Counted from the first letter of the stretch, positions 1 to 11,929 are shown. The stretch is DNA of 64,000 bases from Dermatemys mawii (GCA_007922305.1 ML677460.1:1088509-1152508); one strand, 5' to 3'. Made by a program: numbers and translations. The notes: generated by a model from the sequence alone, not told the origin.

Positions 1-1164
1 AGAAACATTTGGGGGGATTCAGAGCTGGGGTTTGCTTCAGGCCCTTCACTTGTAGTCTTTGATTCAACTGACTGTACAGCGACAGGGTGTAGGGAAACCT
101 TACACCCACACCCTCCTTAGCTCAAGCAGAGAGCTGTCCCTGGGAACAACCTGGCCCACTGGGTGCCGTGGCAGTCGTGCTGCTGCTGTGGGTGAACATT
201 TCTGATGCTGGGGTGAAGTAGGACTCAGATATAAGAGGCCTTTCAAGGTCTCCTCTGGGAACATCTGCAGAGAAAACTGGGCTGGGGTGAAGCAGCTCCA
301 ACCTGCCCCAGCCAGCAGATGCTTTCCCAGACCAGTCAGAGGCCAGGGAGCTGGGGGGAGAGTGACTGAATAGGCCACAGATTCTGTCTGCCAATGGCAT
401 GTGGAGGAAGGAGACAGCAGTAAAGGAAATGCAGTGGATTCCCACCTTGTGGGACCAGGCCAGCAATGAGTGAGGGTCCTCCCCTCCCCCCCACAGCCAT
501 GGTCTCCGGCTTCCTTTGCTCGCTAGTGCTGGGCATTTCCTCTTCAGCCCATGCATTGCCTGGTGAACTGCAGCCCTCCCGGAGGCTTGGGTAATGGACC
601 ATTTGAAAATGCGGCTGCTCTAGCCATGGGGTGTAGCTGTCATTGTGATCCCATAGAGAGACCAGATGGCTAGATCCAGACCATGGTGGAGGGCTACTTG
701 GAGAGACTCATGATCCCTAGCGTCACACCTGCCCCCAACGGCTTGTCTTGGGATAGAATAGGGTCTCCAGACTTAGACTGTGCTGCCCCTCCTTCTACCC
801 ATCCCCTGCCCTGCTCTGTGCTGGCTGCTTTTGCCACATGCCAAGGGGAGCGCCTGCTCTCTGGCCATCGCTCACCCTGCACCCGGGGAAGTTGTCTCCA
901 CAGCTTCTTGTCACTGAGCTGTTTAGGGCTGCACTGGTTAGCTTTTCCACAATGGATGGTTTAGTTTCAGGTTCCATGGGTTTGCCATGGCAGGGCCACA
1001 TCCCTGCTGGAGTCCATAGCTACAAAAAGGATATGAGCCATGCCAAATGCTTCCTCCGTGGGACCCCCAAACCTAGCTCACTTGCAGACTTTCTGTTTAA
1101 TGATTAACCCCTTATGCCTAGCAATCTGACCACATTCCCTGGGCTGAGGAACCTGTGTATAGAG
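1..1164. other. Upstream or intron 1 sequence, nothing recognised
   Basis: Unique-looking sequence of mixed composition. Short open frames exist on both strands but have no family resemblance, splice context or CpG-rich start region. Since the first visible EMID1 exon starts at 20398, this is either EMID1 intron 1 or the intergenic region before it. Confidence 0.5.
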
Positions 1165-1320
1165 GGGGAGGGAGCACTGTGAATAGAGCAAGGGATCGGG
1201 AGCCAGAACACGTGGGGTCTAATCTCACTTCTGCCACTAATACCCAGGATGAATCATTTCCCTAGTATGTGCCTCAGTTTCCCCATTTGTTAAACAAGTG
1301 TAATGAGAGCGACAAGGTAA
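1165..1320 (+). repeat. MIR-like core-SINE fragment
   Basis: Carries the diagnostic run GCCTCAGTTTCCCCATTTGT near 1271-1290, preceded by a stretch like 'TCTAATCTCACTTCTGCCAC'. This is the forward 3' half of amniote MIR elements. It is strongly diverged and family-level only. Confidence 0.55.
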
Positions 1321-1670
1321 GAGAGGTAATAACTTATTGGGCCAATTACTGTTGGTGGAAGGGACAAGCTTTTGAGCTATACAGAGCTCATCAGGTCTGG
1401 AGAAGGTAGCCAGAGTGTCTGAGCTAAGTACAAGGGGGGACAAATTGTTAAGTATATGGGTTCACACATATAAGAGATCCCTTAAAATAAAGTGAGCCAT
1501 GAACAACTCTGTAGTGGTTGGATAACCAGAGTTAGCAGGCAGCAGGATGTGTTACACATTGTTGTAATGGGCCATAAAGCCAGCATAATGTCTCTGGTAA
1601 GTCCCTGGTTTTTAGTCCCCAGCAAAGTTATGAATTTAAGTTCCACTTCCCAGGCTCGTGTTTCAGGCAA
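1300..1670. repeat. Old interspersed repeat, unclassified
   Basis: Contains an 'AGGTAATAACTTATTGGGCCAA' type start, then 'GACAAGCTTTTGAGCTATAC' and 'CAGAGCTCATCAGGTCTGG', which I recognise as parts of a dispersed old reptile repeat. No terminal repeats or target duplication can be seen. The class is not assigned, and the boundaries are approximate. Confidence 0.35.
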
Positions 1671-1891
1671 AGAGAGCTGAGATGCTGTGATGAAAGGTAC
1701 AATATAGGTGTTACTTAGCCCCCAAACCCACCATCGTAAGCAATAACTGTGAGCTGGGCTGTGGGGGGGAGAAGAGACCCGGGAAGGTAGAGCTTCATTC
1801 CAGCAGTGGGCTGATCTTGGTGACAGGGCTGTGCTATAAGAAGGATAGAAAGTCTGGGCTTTCTGAGGTGCTCTGAGACACGCCAGCTGGA

Positions 1892-1922
1892 ATGTGTGTG
1901 TGTGCGCGCGCGTGTGTGCACA
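1892..1922. repeat. Alternating purine-pyrimidine (TG/CG) tract
   Basis: About 30 bp of strict alternation, (TG)n then (CG)n then (TG)n, followed after a few bases by GTGTGTGTG. The central CGCGCGCG makes it a Z-DNA-prone microsatellite. Confidence 0.85.
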
Positions 1923-2158
1923 GAGCGGTGTGTGTGAAGAAATTTGACTCAGCAGGACTCTCGCCCCCTGGGGCCCTTTGGTTGCTGGACAGACACTTTC
2001 CTGCGTTATGGGGCCTCTCTCAGTAATGGCTCTCACTGCTGCCTGCTCCTCAGATGGACTCTCTTGTGTCCCCCTGACACTGAGGGACCTATGGGAGAAC
2101 CAAGGGACCCTCTGCCTCCTGCAGCAGCCAGAATTTGGGTGACTTTGTCTTCTCTCCC

Positions 2159-4170
2159 AATCATAGAATATCAGGGTTGGAAGGGACCTCAGGAGGTATC
2201 TAGTCCAACCCCCTGCTCAAAGCAGGACCAACCCCAACTAAATCATCCCAGCCAGGGCTCTGTCAAGCCTGACCTTGAAAACCTCTAAGGAAGGAGATTC
2301 CACCACCTCCCTAGGGAACCCATTCCAGTGCTTCACCACCCTCTGAGGGAAAAAGCTTTTTCCTAATATCCAACCTAAACCTCCCCCACTGCAACTTGAG
2401 ACCATTACTCCTTGTTCTGTCATCTGCTACCACTGAGAACAGTCTAGATCCATCCTCTTTGGAAGCCCTTTTCAGGTAGTTGAAAGCAGCTATCAAATCC
2501 CCCCTCAGTTTTCTCTTCTGTAGACTAAACAATCCCAGTTCCCTCAGCCTCTCCTCGTAAGTCTTGTGCTCCAGGCCCCTAATCATTTTTGTTGCCTTCC
2601 TCTGGACTCTTTCCGATTTTTCCACATCCTTCTTGTAGTGTGGGGCCAAAAACTGTACGCAGTACTCCAGATGAGGCCTCACCAATGCCAAATAGAGGGG
2701 AACGATCACGTCCCTCGATCTGCTGACAATGTTCCTACTTATACAGCCCAAAATGTCATTAGCCTTCTTGGCAACAAGGGCACATTCTTGACTCATATCC
2801 AGCTTCTCATCTACTGTAACCCCTACATCCTTTTCTGCAGAACTGCTGCCTAGACATTCGGTCCCTAGTCTGTAACAGTGCATGGGATTCTTCTGTCCCA
2901 AGTACAGGACTCTGCACTTGTCCTTGTTGAACCTCATCAGATTTATTTTGGCCCAGTCTTCTAATTTGTCCATGTCCCTCTGTATCCTGTCCCTACCCTC
3001 CAGCGTATCTACCACTCCTCCCAGTTTAGTGTCATCAGCAAACTTGCTGAGGGTGCAGTCCACACCATTCTCCAGATCATTAATGAAGATATTGAACAAA
3101 AGCGGCCCCAGAACCAAGCCTAGGGGTACTCTGCTTGATACTGGCTGCCAACTAGACATGGAGCCATTGATCATGACCCGTCGAGCCCGACGATCCAGCC
3201 AGCTTTCTATCCACCTTATGGCCCATTCATCCAGCCCATACTTCTTTAACTTGCTGGCAAGAATACTGTGGGAGACCGTATCAAAAGCTTTGCTAACGTC
3301 AAGGAATAACATGTCCACTGCTTTCCCCTCATCCACAGAGCCAGTTATCTCATCATAGAAGGCAATTAGGTTGGTCAGGCATGACTTGTCCTTGGTGAAT
3401 CCATGCTGACTGTTCCTGATCACTTTCCTCTCCTCTAAGTGCTTCAGAATTGATTCCTTGAGGACCTGCTCCACGATTTTTCCAGGGACTGAGGGGAGGC
3501 TGACTGGCCTGTAGTTCTCTGGATCCTCCCCCTTCCCTTTTTTAAAGATGGGCTCTACATTGGCCTTTTTCCAGTCATCCAGGACCTCCCCTGATCGCCA
3601 GGAGTTTTCAAAGATAATGGCCAATGGCTCTGCAATCGCATCCACCAACTCCTTTAGCACCCTCGGATGCAGCGCATCCAGCCCCATGGACTTGTGCTCG
3701 TCCAGCTTTTCTAAATAGTCCTGAACCACTTCTTTCTCCACAGAGGGCTGGTCACCTCCTCCCCATGCTGTGCTGCCCAGTGCAGTAGTCTGGGAGCTGA
3801 CCTTGTTCGTGAAGACAGAGGCAAAAAAAGCATTGAGTACGTTTGCTTTTTCCACATCCTCTATTGCTCGGTTGCCTCCCCCATTCAGTAAGGGGCCCAC
3901 ATTTTCCCTGATCACCTTCTTATTGCTAACATACCTGAAGAAACCCTTTTTGTTACTCTTCATATAAGAGATGTTATGCTAGCTGCAACTCCAAGTGTGA
4001 TTTAGCCTTCCTGATTTTACTCCTACATGCCTGAGCAATATTTTTATGCTCCTTCCTGGTCATTTGCCCAATCTTCCACTTCTTATAAGCTTCTTTTTTT
4101 GCATTTAAAATCAGCAAGGATTTCACTGTTAAGCCAAGCTGGTCGTCTGCCATGTTTACTATTCTTTCAC
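2159..4170 (-). mobile_element. CR1 LINE, 5'-truncated, long RT frame
   Basis: A CR1-type non-LTR retrotransposon read on the minus strand. Its 3' end is at the left, with the 'AATCATAGAAT' tail and the 'GGTTGGAAGGGACCTC...CAACCCCCTGCTCAAAGCAGGACC' 3'UTR typical of reptile CR1. The body runs through the reverse transcriptase region and fades near 4170. The upstream ORF2 endonuclease portion and ORF1 are missing, so this is a normal 5'-truncated insertion. It is the best preserved LINE in the window. Three other CR1 pieces (17.0, 29.7 and 52.8 kb) share its 3' end. Confidence 0.93.
2311..3963 (-). CDS. CR1 ORF2 reverse transcriptase fragment
   Basis: A 550-codon open frame matching the C-terminal part of CR1 ORF2p, the enzyme that reverse-transcribes CR1 RNA at the target site. 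Visible RT features include NYRPVSL (about residue 150), LDVSKAFD with a catalytic Asp (about 221-228), and FADDTKL with the catalytic Asp pair (about 308-314), followed by the thumb region. The apurinic endonuclease domain is absent. There is a stop codon just upstream at 3979-3981, and the chosen Met is an internal residue, not a native start. Two signs of decay are visible. The usual PQGS-type motif B reads VPLGLVLGP at about 279-287. Near 2345, beside an A-run, the frame shifts, so the usual C-terminal end continues in another frame. It is therefore recent but probably inactive. It is a transposon remnant, not a host gene. Confidence 0.9.
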   Translation of the reverse strand: MKSNKKGFFRYVSNKKVIRENVGPLLNGGGNRAIEDVEKANVLNAFFASVFTNKVSSQTTALGSTAWGGGDQPSVEKEVVQDYLEKLDEHKSMGLDALHPRVLKELVDAIAEPLAIIFENSWRSGEVLDDWKKANVEPIFKKGKGEDPENYRPVSLPSVPGKIVEQVLKESILKHLEERKVIRNSQHGFTKDKSCLTNLIAFYDEITGSVDEGKAVDMLFLDVSKAFDTVSHSILASKLKKYGLDEWAIRWIESWLDRRARRVMINGSMSSWQPVSSRVPLGLVLGPLLFNIFINDLENGVDCTLSKFADDTKLGGVVDTLEGRDRIQRDMDKLEDWAKINLMRFNKDKCRVLYLGQKNPMHCYRLGTECLGSSSAEKDVGVTVDEKLDMSQECALVAKKANDILGCISRNIVSRSRDVIVPLYLALVRPHLEYCVQFLAPHYKKDVEKSERVQRKATKMIRGLEHKTYEERLRELGLFSLQKRKLRGDLIAAFNYLKRASKEDGSRLFSVVADDRTRSNGLKLQWGRFRLDIRKKLFPSEGGEALEWVP

Positions 4171-7100
4171 ACTGTATGCCCTCTGGTGAGGCACTGGTGC
4201 CAGCTGTTCTGCCTGCTCCCCGGCACAGAGATTGTACCTTCTACCTCCCCGCTTGCCAACCCCACCCCCGTATCTGTAAATTCTTGGAACAGAATTTCCT
4301 GTTCTACCTCTTCTATTTTGTGTGCTGCCCCCTGTTGACCAGGACAGAAGGTGACACCCTCCTCCCCATTCTCTGTGTGGAGGGTAGAGTTTGATCTGCC
4401 TTCTGCCCCATTGTTCTTTGGCATTGTTCCATGGCAGAGCGCCTAGGCCCCATTGTGCTATCCACTGTACAAACATCTAGGGAGAGAGAAACCCTGCCCT
4501 GAAGAGTGCTTAGCCTGACTAATAGGGGAGGCAGATGAAGGGTGGGAGAGGAAACAGGTGTATAAAGGGAAAGTGACTTGCCCACAGTCAGCTTTTTTGT
4601 GTGTCTTTCAGGCCTTTTGCACTGACTTCACTGCTATTATAGTCAGGGTGGATTTGGCTCCTTCCCCCTGGAAAATCACCCCCTCTCTGATCCTTTCCAC
4701 CCTCCACAAGCCCCCCAGAGCTCTCCCCTCCCACTCTTTCTTTCTTGATGAGTCCCCTATTTAAAAAGTAAGCAGTGCCCCTCCCCCTGGCAAATTCTTT
4801 ATTCTCCTTGCAGGGCAGCTCCTTTTCAAAGGCCCTTCTCCTCGGAGAGCAGACAGGCATCTCACAGGTCACAAAGCAGCAAGATGAATCATCCAGCCCC
4901 TTGCTCTGCAGCCAGGGCACCCCACCCTCCTGCGGGTCCCTGTTTCGGGCCTGCTTGGATTGTTTAATATTGACTCCAGCTGGTTGGGAAGTGGGATTGC
5001 CATTCGTGAGAAATTCTGAAATGATTTTTCATTACACGCTGGAATGAAATTTCCTACAAAACAGATCATCTCCCCCCTCCTCCCACCAATTGATTTGGGA
5101 TCATTGCAACGCTTCATTTTGATACTAACGTGCCCTTCCAATAACATTGATTCATATAATTTTGACTTTGATATTACATTCAGCTCTTCAATGTCAGCCA
5201 GAGGATAAATATGATCTACTGAAATATACAATGGAAATAAAGATTCAAATATAACACCAGTCAAAATGAATGGAAATGAGACCATTGCAGAGAAACGTTT
5301 TTACCTTGTGAAAGTGAAATGAACATATCGAAATGAGAAAGTTGGACAATTTTTCAACTTTTTCTTTTCAAAAATGTAGTCAGAATTGACCCATTCTTGC
5401 ACCATGTTTGGATTTTGACAAAACTGCAGTTTTCAATGGGAAGCTCTTCTGATGGGTGGTGTTCGGCCAGCTCCAAGAGCTATAGGGTAAAATCACTCAG
5501 GGGCCCTGTCAGGACTGGGACCTTGTGCTGGGTGCTCTGAAAATATACATCAAGGCGTGGACCCTGCCCTGAAGAGTCTTGTGTGGCTCCCAAGATTGAC
5601 AGGGCATGAGGTATGGGTACAGCTGGGCATGGCTGTAGGTAGGAATGGGTGCAGGTAGGCAAGGGACCTGGATTGGGTAGGCATGAGACAAGAGTGCAAG
5701 CAGGCAGGAGGTAGGGCGGCCTGGGCCAGGGCTGTAGGTGGACATGGGCATGGGCAGGCCTGAGGTGGGGGTGGGCTGGATGCTATAGTTAGGACACTGG
5801 CACGCTCAGCTCCCAGCAGAGAGGTGTGGTGGCAGCAGTGCCAGGGTTTAAGTGGTGCATGGTAGGGATGGGGGACCAGGTAGCTGAAGCAGGAGACTAG
5901 GCACCCAAGACTGGAAGACCCGATGTGGGGATTAGGGAGAATGACCAGGATCTTGGCAGTGCCTGGCTGGCCACGATCCCCATGGGCTTCTCCTTAGTGA
6001 ATCCTGCTCGCTCTCCATGCCCAGGCTGCTGCAGTCACATGTAAGTGCCCCCTTCACTGTCTGCATGGCCTGGGCTCCCCAGGTGCCAGGCTCTGCCCTA
6101 CTAAAGGCGGGTTGTTCATTCACAGGCTGGGGAGGGAGCCTGGCTAGCGCATAGCCTAGGTCAGCGACCCGGAGCCTGCCCCACACTGGACGTAGGGTGC
6201 CAGAACACATGGGTGCTGAGCTTTTACAAATCTGAACCCAACTATGGGTGCTGAGCCCTGAAGAACCCGGGCCCCTGGGAAAACCCAGCCTCACTAAACC
6301 CCTGAGACAGCCCCAGCACTCAGTCTGCTTCTCACACCTCCTTCTTTCCCCCCAGGGCACTGCTGGGGCAGGGTGGGGAGCTCCCTGCTGTTCCAGTGCT
6401 TGGATCCCCTGCAGGAGCTGTTGCAGGTGTCAGAGGAACAACGCTGATATCAGTGTCAGCCAGTGGGAATCGCTGTGGGGCTGGTTCCACCCCCACTCCC
6501 AGCACAGCTGTGGTGGCTGTTGGAAAGAATGTGGGAGTGCCAGCTAGTGGGGGCGCTGCCAGGCAGGGGGTGGGAGAGGGCTTCCAGCTGCAGCCACTTT
6601 GCGGGTTTGTGCAGGAGACACAGTTTGCAATAGATGAACCCCCAGGGAGAGCGCCAAGTGAGACAAACTGCAGCGTTCCCCCAGTGTGGGCACGGGAGCC
6701 AGCATGCCAGTGTCTTTGTTCTGCTCCCTCCCTTTGTGGGAGGAATCCCAGGGGCTGCCCATGTGCTGAGTTCTGACATTCCAGCGCCCTCCCTCGCCAC
6801 AGAGACGACCCCTTAGAGCCAGATACACCCAGGCCTTCCCTGGTGCTTGGCCAGGCAGAGGGAGTGGAGGCTGCTGGGTGGAGGGAGTCACAGCTGCAGT
6901 GGCAGGGGCTTGAGCCTCCCATGCAGACGCAGGGTCTCTGCTGCTGAGAGCTCAGTGTCCACTGCGAGAGAGAAGGCATCACAGAAAGCAGCCTCTGTGA
7001 TGGGGCAGGATGGGGCCCCGGCCCCACTACAGGAGGGATGGGGAGGCCAAATGACAGACAGCTCTGGCTGGGAGGCCTGTGAGAGCCAGTGAGCGGAGAC

Positions 7101-7430
7101 GGGCCTCATGGCCTTCACCAGCTAGTCGTACCATTGCCACCCTGCTCCAGGCCAGCCCCAAAGTCAGGGCTGGGTGAGTGTCTGCCCAGGGCACAGCCGG
7201 CACTGTGCACCCTCCCACACCACAGCTGCTCTGAACCCAGGGCCCAAGTGTTCGCTTAGGAGGGCGGGATCACGTAGGCCACATGGCAATGGCTTCCAGA
7301 GACTGGCCCCCCAGATGGACTGGAGCCACGGCCCTCGGGGGAGAGGGGTTTGAGCCCCTTCCCATGAATCCCAGCCTGCTGATTATCCCTCAGCTCTCCT
7401 GGGAGTGACAGGAATCCCTGCCCCCTTCCC
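4171..7430. other. Non-coding stretch with scattered old repeats
   Basis: No exon is recognised. It contains two SINE-like fragments sharing a 'CCCTGCCCTGAAGAGT' motif (near 4490 and 5560). An AT-rich decayed repeat lies at about 5010-5475 (runs such as CATTTTGATAC and TTTTTCAACTTTTTC, ending TTCGGCCAGCTC). A G-rich stretch rich in GGGCATGG/GTAGG words lies at 5600-5770. Otherwise it looks unique. Confidence 0.4.
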
Positions 7431-7740
7431 CCCCGCACACAGCCCCGAACAAGAGGCTGGGTGCTCTGACACCCCCCCACGGGCCCCGCACAAGGGACTG
7501 TGCGCTCTCACGCGCCCCCCACCCCCGCCAGCAGCCCTGAGCAAGGGACTAGATTTTCTGCCCCCCTCCCCTCCGCACAGCTCTGAACAAGGGACTGGGT
7601 TCTCTGACAAAACCCACCCCGCACTCCCCAGCCCTGAACAAGCTCTGATTCCCCCATGGCCCCGCCCCACGTGCCCAGAGCGAGGGGCTGGGTGCTCTGA
7701 TCCCCCCAGCTCCAGAGCAGGTGGCTCGGCGCTCTAAGCC
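7431..7740. repeat. Degenerate C-rich minisatellite (~50-bp unit)
   Basis: Six or so diverged units built around 'GCCC(T)GAACAAGGGACTGGGT...CTCTGA' followed by a C-rich spacer; core motifs occur near 7442, 7485, 7534, 7583, 7632 and 7677. Unit lengths vary, so this is an old array. Confidence 0.6.
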
Positions 7741-8785
7741 CCCTACAGTCTCTGTCACTATAGCTGTCTGCCCACTGCAGAGGCACCAGCTGGAAATGGC
7801 TGGGGGGACAGATTTGAACTCGTGCAGTAGAGGCGAAGGGCTCGATCTCCCCATGTCCCTCTGAGCCCACTGGGAGGAGCAGCGTGTGGTGCTGCCTTAG
7901 GGAACAGCTGCAGTACTGAGGAGCAGAGGGGCCACTCTTGCCTGCCATCCCCTTTCCTTGGGGGGACACAAGCTGGGAAGAGGTTGGGGGAGGGCCCCTT
8001 CCCCCGTGTTCCCAGCTTTTCTGCACGCCCAGGGCCTGGCTGCTTTCAAAGCAAAATGGGAGGCTCTGCTGTGAGCATTTGGGGCCTGGAGTGGGGAAAA
8101 CGAATGGGTCTGTGTAGCACCAGCCGCTTCCAGACCGCTGCAGGGGGCCTGTGAACTGCAGTGCTGCCTCTCCCAGCCTCGTGCAGGGATTGCTCCGCGA
8201 TATCCCAAACCCAGCCTCTCCCAGCAGGAGGCACCGTTGCAAACGGTGCAGGTGCAGGAGCTTTACCTCTGGGGCACTCCCAGACTCTTCCAGCAGGAGG
8301 TGCAATAAGAGTTGCACCAGCGTAACCCAGCGGTTGCCCTCTGTTTCTGACCCACAGCACAGAGGATACGGGTCTTGCAGCCGCAGCCTGAAAGCCTGGC
8401 TCTTTAGTTCACACTGTAGCAGCTCCTGCTTCGTAGCTTTGGAGGTCCCTGGTGTCTGCCAGCGTAGCAGCTGTTAGGGGGAGCTAGCTAGCTACTGCAC
8501 TCCCAGCTTTTCTCCAGTGGGGGGAGCTCTTGGGAGGGTGCAGAAGCATTGTCAAGGGGCAGAGTACAGCTCCGAGGACAGGCAGCGCTGCAGGGGTACC
8601 ATCGACTATACGCTGGAGTAGCTGGTTCTGCCCAGCTGGCTCCCCAGGACAGGTGTGACTGTGTTTCGCCCTGTAGCAGGTGAGCTCAGGCAGTTTCTTT
8701 GTGTGTCCAGTGAGAAGGACAGCGGTTCTCTCTGTCTTTCCCCCTCATTTTCTCGATGGCCTGTTGTGAGTGGGTGTGGGGCCAG
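7741..8785. other. Non-coding, nothing recognised
   Basis: Mixed GC-rich sequence without a recognisable exon, repeat family or RNA gene. Confidence 0.5.
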
Positions 8786-8950
8786 GGCTCCCCGGGCGGT
8801 CTGGGCTGGACTGGGCTCGCTGGGTGGTCTGGGCTCCCCAGTGCCCAGGTGTTCTGGGCTGGCTTGGACTCCCCGGTCCCCAGGCGGTGTGGGCTCCCCG
8901 GTCCCTGGGTGGTCTGGGCTCCCAAGTCCCCAGGTGGTCTGGGCTCCGTG
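8786..8950 (+). repeat. 25-bp GC-rich minisatellite
   Basis: Units of the type GTGGTCTGGGCTCCCCAGTC followed by CCCAG repeat about five times with a 25-bp period. One unit is longer (about 35 bp) because of an inserted CTGGCTTGGA-like segment. The best preserved units lie at about 8831-8945. Confidence 0.8.
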
Positions 8951-10238
8951 GCTCCATCTCTGCACCGAGCTCAGCTCTCTGGGTTTTTTCCCTTTGTAAC
9001 GTGTGGGTTTGGTCCTTCGCCATCCTGGCTCTGTGCTGCCCTTAGCTCATCCTGGGATCCTGGCTCCAGGCTGGGGGCCAGGCCACGGCAGGGATCCACT
9101 CTGCAATGGAGGGAGCTGGAGGGGTGGCCATGGGCCATTCCCGTCACCACCATGTGCTCCCAGGAGAGGTGACTTGGATACTGCAGGCCTCACCTGCGGC
9201 ATCTGGATGCATGTGAACTGGCCTTTTCTTTCATTTCGTAACTACCGCTGCTGGGTAAAGCCTCCAGCCCTCAGGAAGGGAAGAAGCTGGGGATAAACCT
9301 AATACACCTGAAGAGTCAAGCCAGCCTGCAGCCCCTGCCCATGCAGGGGATCTGCCAAGAGCAGCTCCCAGCTGACGCAGGTTCCAGCCGCGCCTGGGGA
9401 GCCACTCCAGCGCTGCTCCATGAGCACCCAGCTCCCCTCCACATTCTGCCTGCTCAGCAGTTCTGCCTCAGTGGGGCAGTTCAGTCTGCCCTTGCGTGGC
9501 ACCATCCCAGGCCGACGTAATGTGAGCGCAGTGCTTGCCCCTCTGGTCTCTGCTGTGCCTGCGCTGCCCAGACCTGCTATCAAGACTCAGCTGCAGCACT
9601 GCAGGGATCCACACGGGCTGGTGGCTCATGCACTTTGAAAGGGGAAAGTGCCCTGATCTTGTGGCCTGGTGCTGGGGGCAGGACGCTCTGCCAGGGGGCA
9701 GCAGCACCTCTGTGTGCAGAAAGCAACTATTCTGATGGTGTGGGCACAGTGGAGCAGGGAGGGTGGGATATCGTGATTAATATTCATGGTGGTTACAATA
9801 GTGCCTAGGGACCATTCAAGATGGGGAGCCCTGGCTGTCAGGTGCCGCCAAACCACAGGAGCACCCAGCCCCTACCCCGAAGAGCTGACTGTGTAAACAG
9901 AGAGAGGTGGAGGAGGCGCAGAACACACAAGTGAAAAACAAGGCTTCACGCCCATTGCAGCCTGCGGGGCAGGTGATCAGGGACCTAGTTCTGGGCCGCT
10001 ATAGCAGTCAGGAAGGGAACAGTGTAACCATGGCTCCTTCTTGTTCCGCATTTACCAGCTGAGCCGGATCCATCAGCGTAGCTCCGTTGAGGTCAGCGCT
10101 GAGATACCCAGCTGGAGAGCTGGGCCCCGGCGTGATGCCTGGGTCCCAGCCTGAGCCGTCGACCCCGCGTAGCCAACCGCTGTCTGTCCACCTGGGCTGG
10201 GTGGCTTGAGCCCAGCTGCAGTGTGGACAAGCCCTCAC
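8951..10238. other. Non-coding, one old SINE-like fragment
   Basis: No exon found. A fragment at about 9795-9900 ('AGTGCCTAGGGACCATTCAA' and 'CCCTACCCCGAAGAGCT') belongs with the similar old SINE-like pieces near 4490, 5560 and 24800. The remainder looks unique. Confidence 0.4.
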
Positions 10239-10835
10239 CTACGTTCCCTGCACGCTGTGCGGCTGCGCAGCAGCCTGTTTAGTGCCATGCAGGCACTCAG
10301 GGAACCCACCCAGGGATTGGCCACGGCCGACTGGGGGAGGGGCACCCTAGCCTCCACCTAGCCCGGCCCCCAACTCTGCTGGGGCCCAGGCCGGCCCCAA
10401 TTCCGTGGATCCACGTAGACCGAGCTGCATCCAGAGCAGCCCAGACCCAGGTGTGGAAGAGGCAGCCCTCCCCCAGCCCGGACCTGCGGGGGCCAGTGGG
10501 AGGGGCACTTGTCCTGAAGCCCCAGCCCCAGAGCTCACGCAGTGGGGGGAGGTGGTGCTGTGGGGAGAGAGAGCTGGGGCAAGTCCTCTCTCCCTGCCGT
10601 AGGCCTTGAGCACCCTCCTGCACCTCTCATCCCTGGCCCCACCCCAGAGCCCGCACCCCCTGCACCCAACCCTGTGCCCCAGCCCTGAGCCCCTCCCACA
10701 CTCCGAACCCCTCGGTCCCAACCCCCACCACATGAATTTTGTTACGTGCACCAATATGAAGGTCGTGTGTCACACCTCACTTCCGTATTGGTGCACATAA
10801 CAAAATGTGGGTGGGAAAAATGAGAGGGAACACTG
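10239..10835. mobile_element. Non-autonomous hAT-like element with palindrome
   Basis: The ends form an imperfect terminal inverted repeat: CTACGTTCCCT at the left, and AGGGAACACTG at the right whose complement is CAGTGTTCCCT. Flanking 8-mers GCCCTCAC (10231-10238) and GCCCTCCC (10836-10843) match at 7 of 8 positions, as expected of a hAT target duplication. There is no transposase frame, so it must have moved in trans. The right third holds a 71-bp near-palindrome (10736-10806). Confidence 0.75.
10736..10806. repeat. 71-bp near-perfect palindrome
   Basis: The left arm begins ATTTTGTTACGTGCACCAAT and the right arm ends ATTGGTGCACATAACAAAAT. The arms are complementary over about 33 bp each with only a few mismatches, almost without a loop. 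It lies inside the hAT-like element and would extrude as a cruciform or form an RNA hairpin. Confidence 0.9.
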
Positions 10836-11149
10836 GCCCTCCCTGTGGTCTTCTGACTAGACCCAGATTCGTGACTCCTGGTATCCCTGCTGAGCCAACC
10901 TTGCCAGAGAAGAGCGGTAAGCTGGCTTCCGTCCTGCCTCGTGCATTGGCTACGCTCTGACTGTAGAATCTACTGCTGGGGCCGAAAGCTGAGTGAAGAA
11001 TTCTGGATGTTTTATTTGATCTACGAATTCTGCCTCTTCCCCCTCCACCATCCCAGGAATTGTCTGTGACCATGTTCTCGCATGTATTCATTATTCAAAA
11101 TTATTAACTATGGGACGCAAATCATTGCAAGTCTGCAAAGGAGGTCAGT

Positions 11150-11295
11150 ATCGTTAGCCCCATTTTATAAATTGGGAAACTGAGGCACAGAGAGGGGCAG
11201 TGACTTGCCCAAGGTCAGCCAACAGCAGAGCCAGGAATAGAAACTAGGACTCCTGAGGCCCAGGTCAGGGTGTTACCCACTAGGCCAAATTGCAT
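11150..11295 (-). repeat. MIR-like SINE, reverse orientation
   Basis: Contains 'GGGAAACTGAGGCACAGAGA', then 'GTGACTTGCCCAAGGTCA' and 'AGGACTCCTGAGGCCCAG', the complement of the conserved MIR core and 3' portion. Confidence 0.7.
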
Positions 11296-11399
11296 CCCAA
11301 ACACAGCCCCTCCTATGCAACCACAAGAACCCCCACCATATCAATAGCAGCACTCAAACCAAGGACATTCAAATCCTCATCACAGGCTGCTTCCCTTCA

Positions 11400-11690
11400 G
11401 GTTCTGGGAGCAGCTATCAGACAAGATAAGACCTGATTTAGGCGTACAAATAGGGAATTGGACAGAGAAGGTAAATCAGTGTCTTCCGTTCCCCTTGACT
11501 CAGGAAATACAAGAGCAAAAGGACATTCAGTAAGATTGAAAGACAGCCATTAAAACTGCCACAAGGAGATACATGTTCACACAGTGCACAATTATCCTGT
11601 GAAACTCACTGCCACAGGACAACATTGAAGCCAAGAGCATAACAGGATTCGAAAAAGGACTGATAACAGTGTAGCCCCATAGACCAAATG
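11400..11690 (+). repeat. Possible old L3/CR1-like LINE tail
   Basis: The stretch 'GTGAAACTCACTGCCACAGG' followed by 'GAAAAAGGACTGATAACAGT' resembles the C-terminal coding and 3' tail of old amniote L3/CR1 LINEs. It is diverged with no clear ends. Confidence 0.35.
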
Positions 11691-11929
11691 CAGTCAGGAG
11701 AGGTCTGGCCCCCCAAGCTGAGACAGAGCAATGTCTGATGGGACTTGTAATCTCTGGCTGCAATCTGCTCTATTCTGTGCAAGTTAGTTGTGCCCAAGAG
11801 CTCCCAGCAAGCTGCTGGCCCAGACTTCAGTTGATGTTTGACGTTGGCGTAACCTTTTCTCAGAGATCTTAGGCTGTGACTTTTCAGTTAGAATGATGGT
11901 CTTGTAACTTAGGCCCAGATCTAGCAATC

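Noticed and set aside
2566..3358. Plus-strand open frames opposite the CR1 element
   Set aside because: They are the antisense of the CR1 reverse transcriptase frame and have no protein family features.
6332..7027. 231-codon minus-strand open frame
   Set aside because: The composition is that of GC-rich intron; there is no domain, splice context or conserved motif, and several overlapping frames of similar length occur on both strands.
7508..8317. 269-codon minus-strand open frame
   Set aside because: It overlaps a C-rich minisatellite, whose low stop-codon density explains its length; no family resemblance.
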